A DNA stretch of 35,340 nt from an uncultured Anaerolineales bacterium (GTDB taxonomy: Bacteria; Chloroflexota; Anaerolineae; Anaerolineales; UBA6663). Under the pieces are notes generated by a model. That model did not search any database, had not been told where the DNA came from, and worked only from the letters and a program-made list of their open reading frames with translations. A program made the position numbers and the translations under genes. Shown here piece by piece: positions 32,175 to 35,340 of the stretch; the first letter of the stretch is position 1; each line of letters starts with the position of its first letter. The stretch spans positions 1 to 35,340 of the forward strand of contig CALFZO010000035.1 in NCBI GenBank assembly GCA_937952305.1, in the 5' to 3' direction.

Positions 32175-32603
32175 ATGACCGGATCACGCGACATCCTTTT
32201 GGTGGAAGACAACGCCGACGATGAATTTCTGACGCTGCGTGCCTTGCGCCGGTCGCAGCTGCCGGCGCCCGTTATTCTGCGGGACGGCGCCGAAGCGCTG
32301 GCCTATCTTTTCGGCCAGGCGGCCGGGCGTGACCCGGCCCAGCTGCCGGCCGTGATTCTGCTGGACCTGAAACTGCCCAAGGTGGACGGGCTGGATGTGC
32401 TGCGGCGCATCCGGGCCGATGCCCGCACGCGCCTGGTGCGGGTGGTGGTCCTGACATCTTCCAACGAGCCCCAAGACATCCAGGCGAGCTATGAACTGGG
32501 AGCCGACAGCTTTGTGCGCAAGCCGGTGGAGTTCGAGACTTACATAGAGGCGGTCGGTCTGGTCGGACGCTACTGGGCCGGCCTCAACGAGCCGCCGATC
32601 TGA
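32175..32603 (+). CDS. receiver-only response regulator (Rcp1-type)
   Basis: This 142-residue CheY-like receiver domain has no output domain. The acidic pocket is E11 and D12, the phosphorylation site D64 (ILLDLKLP), with T94 and K116 as the switch residues. The extra insertion between residues 45 and 58 and the VEFETYIEAV end match the Rcp1 group, whose members are usually phosphorylated by hybrid or phytochrome-type histidine kinases. No kinase is nearby. GGAGG precedes the ATG. It is convergent with the EAL-HDOD gene, 12 bp apart, so the two might work in one signalling path, but there is no direct proof. Confidence 0.93.
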   Translation: MTGSRDILLVEDNADDEFLTLRALRRSQLPAPVILRDGAEALAYLFGQAAGRDPAQLPAVILLDLKLPKVDGLDVLRRIRADARTRLVRVVVLTSSNEPQDIQASYELGADSFVRKPVEFETYIEAVGLVGRYWAGLNEPPI

Positions 32604-32615
32604 GCCGGCGGACGT

Positions 32616-33824
32616 TCAAGGCGCCGGCGCCTGAGCTCCCTGCAGCAGGCGGCGCGCCCACCCGATCGATTCTACGAAGATCTCGCTGTAGTTGGCGGCG
32701 GACAGCGGCAGTTGGCTCAACGCCGACCAGTCGCCGCGTTCGTGCGCCATCACCACCTGGAGCACCTGGCCGGTGGGTCCGGGCTGGCCGAGCAGCCCAT
32801 CCTTCACGGGCTGAGCCAGCGGCAGGTCGGCCAGCACGGCCGGCATCGGGTAATCCATCAGCGCGTCCAGCACCGACAGCAGGCCCGTGAGGAAGAACGT
32901 GTCCGGCGCGCCCAGGTTGAGCGCGCGCGCCAGCCGCTCGCACATCCGGGCGCGGATGAGCGCGATCGTGATCAGCTCCGGCGGCTTGCGGTTGGACTCG
33001 GCCATGTGCAGCAGCGTCAGCCAGCCGCGCAGGTAATTCAGACCGATGATCGAGACGGCCTGCTCGATCGACGTGATCGGGTCACGGCGCTGGTAGTACG
33101 CGGAGTTCACCAGCTTCAGCAGCTTGTAGCTCAGCGTCACGTCCTGGGCGATGAGCCGGCCCAGCTGGCGGAAGTCTGTGGCCGGATCCTGGACCTGCGC
33201 CAGGAGCCGCAGCAGCACCAACTGCGACGAATCCAGCCGGCGTCCGCTGACGATCGCGGGCCGGCACAAGAAGTAGCCCTGGAAGTAATCAAACCCCAGC
33301 CGGCGGCAGAGCTGCAGATCTTCCAGCGTCTCCACCTTCTCAGCCAGCAGCTTGACGCCGTAGTGCCGGAAATAGGCCACCAGCTGCGCCAGGTAGGTCC
33401 GGTCCATCCCGAGGATGTCGATCTTGACGATGTGCGCCAGGTGGACGAGGTCGGCGGCCTGGGCGGACGAGATGACATCGTCCAGCGCAATCCAGTAGCC
33501 CTGGCGGGCCAGGTCGTGCAGAGACGCAATCAGCTCCGTATCGGCGACGATGTCCTCCAGGACCTCCAGCACGATCCGGCCCGGGGGAAACGGGATGGGG
33601 ATGTGGCCGACCAGGAAGTTGCGCGTGAAGTTGATGAAGGCGCGCTGCTCGCCGACGAGTTGATCCAGGCCGATGCCGGCGAAGGTGTTCAGGACCACCT
33701 GCATGGTGGCTTGGTCGCCGTCGCGCGCCGCGCTGGTGTCCGGTGATCGATACAGGAGTTCGTACGCGAAGATCTGCTGGCGCCGGTCGAAGATCGGCTG
33801 CCGGCCCACGAGGATATCAGGCAT
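32616..33824 (-). CDS. EAL-HDOD two-domain signalling protein (CdgJ/YuxH-like)
   Basis: This 402-residue protein has an N-terminal EAL-like domain (about 3-195) and a C-terminal HDOD domain (about 200-395). It begins with VGRQPIFDR, the hallmark of this architecture. Several EAL positions are kept: E22 in YELLYR, E87, D115-D116, K134, E162 and Q182-G183. The loop after DD (DDFGTGYSS in active enzymes) is changed to DDVISSAQA, so c-di-GMP hydrolysis is doubtful; relatives act as non-catalytic regulators of motility. The start at 33824 is chosen because the VGRQPIFDR hallmark follows it and a promoter lies 40 bases upstream. There is no Shine-Dalgarno. Confidence 0.92.
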   Translation of the reverse strand: MPDILVGRQPIFDRRQQIFAYELLYRSPDTSAARDGDQATMQVVLNTFAGIGLDQLVGEQRAFINFTRNFLVGHIPIPFPPGRIVLEVLEDIVADTELIASLHDLARQGYWIALDDVISSAQAADLVHLAHIVKIDILGMDRTYLAQLVAYFRHYGVKLLAEKVETLEDLQLCRRLGFDYFQGYFLCRPAIVSGRRLDSSQLVLLRLLAQVQDPATDFRQLGRLIAQDVTLSYKLLKLVNSAYYQRRDPITSIEQAVSIIGLNYLRGWLTLLHMAESNRKPPELITIALIRARMCERLARALNLGAPDTFFLTGLLSVLDALMDYPMPAVLADLPLAQPVKDGLLGQPGPTGQVLQVVMAHERGDWSALSQLPLSAANYSEIFVESIGWARRLLQGAQAPAP

Positions 33825-33864
33825 AAAGGTGCGCCGTCGGCAAGTCCCCCATAGCGTGGGCGGG

Positions 33865-33873
33865 ATTATAGCA
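33865..33873 (-). promoter_or_regulatory. extended -10 promoter for the EAL-HDOD gene
   Basis: On the minus strand TGC is followed directly by a perfect TATAAT (33870-33865), giving a leader of about 35 bases before the ATG at 33824. No clear -35 is seen, which is usual for extended -10 promoters. Confidence 0.65.
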
Positions 33874-33990
33874 CGGGCACTTTGGGCGAAGCGGGGCGGC
33901 GCGAGCAAACAGTTTAGAGTCGGTATCCACGCGGCCGAGCCTCCGGTCAGTGGCGGAGATCACGCCAGGCCTGACCAGACAGGCTCTGCC

Positions 33991-34025
33991 AAAAACAAAA
34001 CGGGCGGCCCGGCCGGGCCGCCCGT
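33991..34025 (-). terminator. intrinsic terminator of the DUF2202 gene
   Basis: Read on the minus strand, an 11-bp stem (34025-34015 with 34010-34000) around a GGCC core is followed by TTTGTTTTT. Because the loop is self-complementary the DNA is a 26-bp perfect palindrome. It begins about 17 bases after the DUF2202 stop codon. Confidence 0.9.
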
Positions 34026-34042
34026 GCGTTGTGGAGTGTTGG

Positions 34043-34813
34043 CTACGGCTGCTGGCCGCCCCGGTAACCGCCGCCCTGGCCGCCGCGGCCGCCGCTGGCG
34101 CCGTTGCTGGCGGTGATGATCGCCTGGTAGGCGTCCGCGCTCAGGTATTGAGGCGTGTAGGTGCTGCCGGTCTGGGTCTGCAGCGTGCTGGTGAACGCGC
34201 GCAGGTGGTTCTCCGAGCCGCGCCGCAGGTTGGCGTAGACCGCCTGGAGGTCGGCGTTGTCGGTCTGGGCCAGCCGCTCGTCCAGATCGGCGATGTCGAT
34301 CTCCTCGATGGCGGCGCCGACCTGCAGGGCCTCGGCCAGCGATTGGCTGCCGCGCGCCACGAGGTCATTGTACAGCGCCTGCAGCGTCGGGTCGGTGAAG
34401 ACGCCCGGTTGGGCCTGGGCCGGGTCGGCCAGACCGTAGCGGTCCAGCAGAGTTTTGAGCGCGTCCAGGTGGGCCTGCTCGCTGCGGCTGATGCTCGGGA
34501 ACACGGCCGAGCCCCATTTGGCCGCCAGGGCCGTGTACACGTCGCGAGCCAGTTTCTCCTCTTCGCGCAGGTACAACAGCCCTTCGATCTCGGCCGCGCT
34601 CAGGCTGGCCGGATCGGCCGGCAGTGCGGTGGCCGGGATAGCACTCCCGGTGCCAGCCCCCTGGCCGCCGGCTTGGCCCTGGCCCTGGCCGCCCCGGCCG
34701 CGCGCGGCGTCTAACTCGGACGTGGTCATGGCCTGGGCTTGATTGACGGCGCCGATGAACAGCAGCGCCGCCAGGCCGACCAACAGACTCGTGAAAGCGA
34801 TTTTCTTGAACAT
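34043..34813 (-). CDS. secreted DUF2202 ferritin-like protein
   Basis: This 256-residue exported protein has a signal peptide (1-28, cleavage after AQA), a Gly/Gln/Ala-rich low-complexity stretch (about 38-58), a DUF2202 domain (about 70-232) and a Gly-rich tail. DUF2202 is a ferritin-like four-helix domain; possible metal ligands are the EEE at 84-86, SEQAH (E112, H115), EE at 170-171 and ENHLRAF (H203). The function is unknown; a role in binding iron or in redox protection outside the cell is an inference. An intrinsic terminator follows. An AAGGGA lies before the ATG. It is divergent from the osmC-like gene. Confidence 0.9.
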   Translation of the reverse strand: MFKKIAFTSLLVGLAALLFIGAVNQAQAMTTSELDAARGRGGQGQGQAGGQGAGTGSAIPATALPADPASLSAAEIEGLLYLREEEKLARDVYTALAAKWGSAVFPSISRSEQAHLDALKTLLDRYGLADPAQAQPGVFTDPTLQALYNDLVARGSQSLAEALQVGAAIEEIDIADLDERLAQTDNADLQAVYANLRRGSENHLRAFTSTLQTQTGSTYTPQYLSADAYQAIITASNGASGGRGGQGGGYRGGQQP

Positions 34814-34882
34814 GGTGATCAGGGTCCCTTCTTGTGTTTCCTTGCACTCAGCCTATCAGCCGGATCTGGTGAACTGATGGAG

Positions 34883-34918
34883 GCCGGATGAGCGGCGCGT
34901 GAAGACGCCGGATCCGGC
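34883..34918. repeat. REP-like imperfect hairpin between DUF2202 and osmC-like genes
   Basis: Outer arms GCCGGAT (34883-34889) and ATCCGGC (34912-34918) enclose inner arms GGCG and CGCC, with a small loop. The layout recalls enterobacterial REP elements. It overlaps a perfect 14-bp palindrome (34906-34919), which might alternatively be an operator. Only one copy is seen in the window. Confidence 0.4.
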
Positions 34919-35003
34919 GCAGCCCGGCCAGTCCTGTCACGTTTCGGGCGGGGCGGCATCTAAAGGTGTGAAATCCGGTTTGGCTTGCGACCAAGGTGAG
35001 ACT

Positions 35004-35340
35004 ATGGAAATCATGATCGACTTTCCGGGCGGGGCGCGCGTTGACGCGCATTTTGGCGACTTCACGGTGAAGACGGACCAGCCGCCGCAAGGCGGGGGCG
35101 AGAGCTCGGCGCCGACGCCGTTCGCCACCTTCCTGGCCTCCATCGGCGCCTGCGCCGGCATCTACGTGCTGGGCTTCTGCCGCCAGCGCGGCCTGCCCAC
35201 GGCCGGCATCCGCCTGATCCAGCGGATGGAAGTCGATCCGTTCACCCACCTCGTGGGCAAGGTCCGCCTGGACATTCAGCTGCCCCCGGACTTCCCCGAG
35301 AAGTACCGCGGCGCCGTGATCCGTTCGGCCGAGCAGTGCG
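35004..35340 (+). CDS. OsmC-family protein (3' end outside window)
   Basis: This is the first 112 residues of an OsmC/Ohr-family protein; these are thiol peroxidases or related proteins that reduce organic hydroperoxides in the cytoplasm. The typical pattern is present: a beta-rich start with GGARVDAHFGDFTVKTDQP, then SIGACAGIYVL with the first reactive cysteine, and a later SAEQC that supplies the second cysteine at the window edge. Both cysteines needed for peroxidase chemistry are thus present. AAGGTGAG lies just before the ATG at 35004. The gene is cut off by the window end. Confidence 0.92.
   Translation, partial: MEIMIDFPGGARVDAHFGDFTVKTDQPPQGGGESSAPTPFATFLASIGACAGIYVLGFCRQRGLPTAGIRLIQRMEVDPFTHLVGKVRLDIQLPPDFPEKYRGAVIRSAEQC

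Overview
This 35.3-kb, GC-rich window looks like a chromosomal segment of a Chloroflexota bacterium, probably of the Anaerolineae. That placement is an inference from the very high third-position GC, the style of the lipoprotein and peptide-importer proteins, and the small conserved proteins (DUF2277, DUF6958); there is no rRNA marker gene. No tRNA, rRNA, CRISPR array or insertion sequence was seen.

Region 1 (1-13975, + strand) holds a nuo operon in canonical order, nuoC (5' end outside the window) to nuoN, closed by a strong intrinsic terminator. The full NADH module (NuoE, F, G) is present with its cluster-binding cysteines, so this is a genuine NADH:quinone oxidoreductase (complex I). The proton-channel glutamates of NuoK, L, M and N are kept.

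Region 2 (13990-21520) is a mixed housekeeping block with short divergent and convergent spacings. It contains a DUF6958 protein, an MFS transporter, a MurG-like glycosyltransferase translationally coupled to the RecD2 helicase, a probable PD-(D/E)xK-type protein with a winged-helix tail, a DUF2277 protein, a SlyD-like prolyl isomerase and an SDR oxidoreductase.

Region 3 (21521-30853, + strand) is the most unusual part. An ECF-type sigma factor, an overlapping 80-residue protein and a complete five-component peptide/nickel-type ABC importer follow each other. The importer has a lipoprotein whose SBP_bac_5 motifs occur in circularly permuted order, a DppB-like permease, a DppC-like permease with a roughly 180-residue extracytoplasmic insertion, and two ATPases with four-cysteine tails. 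A DinB-fold metalloprotein gene sits between the two ATPase genes, and a two-helix membrane protein ends the operon. A 17-bp hairpin with a GCAA tetraloop separates the lipoprotein gene from the permeases.

Region 4 (30867-35340) contains an ASKHA-type sugar-kinase-like protein whose motifs also appear in permuted order, an Rcp-type receiver-only response regulator convergent with an EAL-HDOD protein, a secreted DUF2202 ferritin-like protein with its terminator, and the start of an OsmC-family gene that runs off the window. The two apparently permuted proteins and the enlarged importer are the best candidates for undescribed biology.
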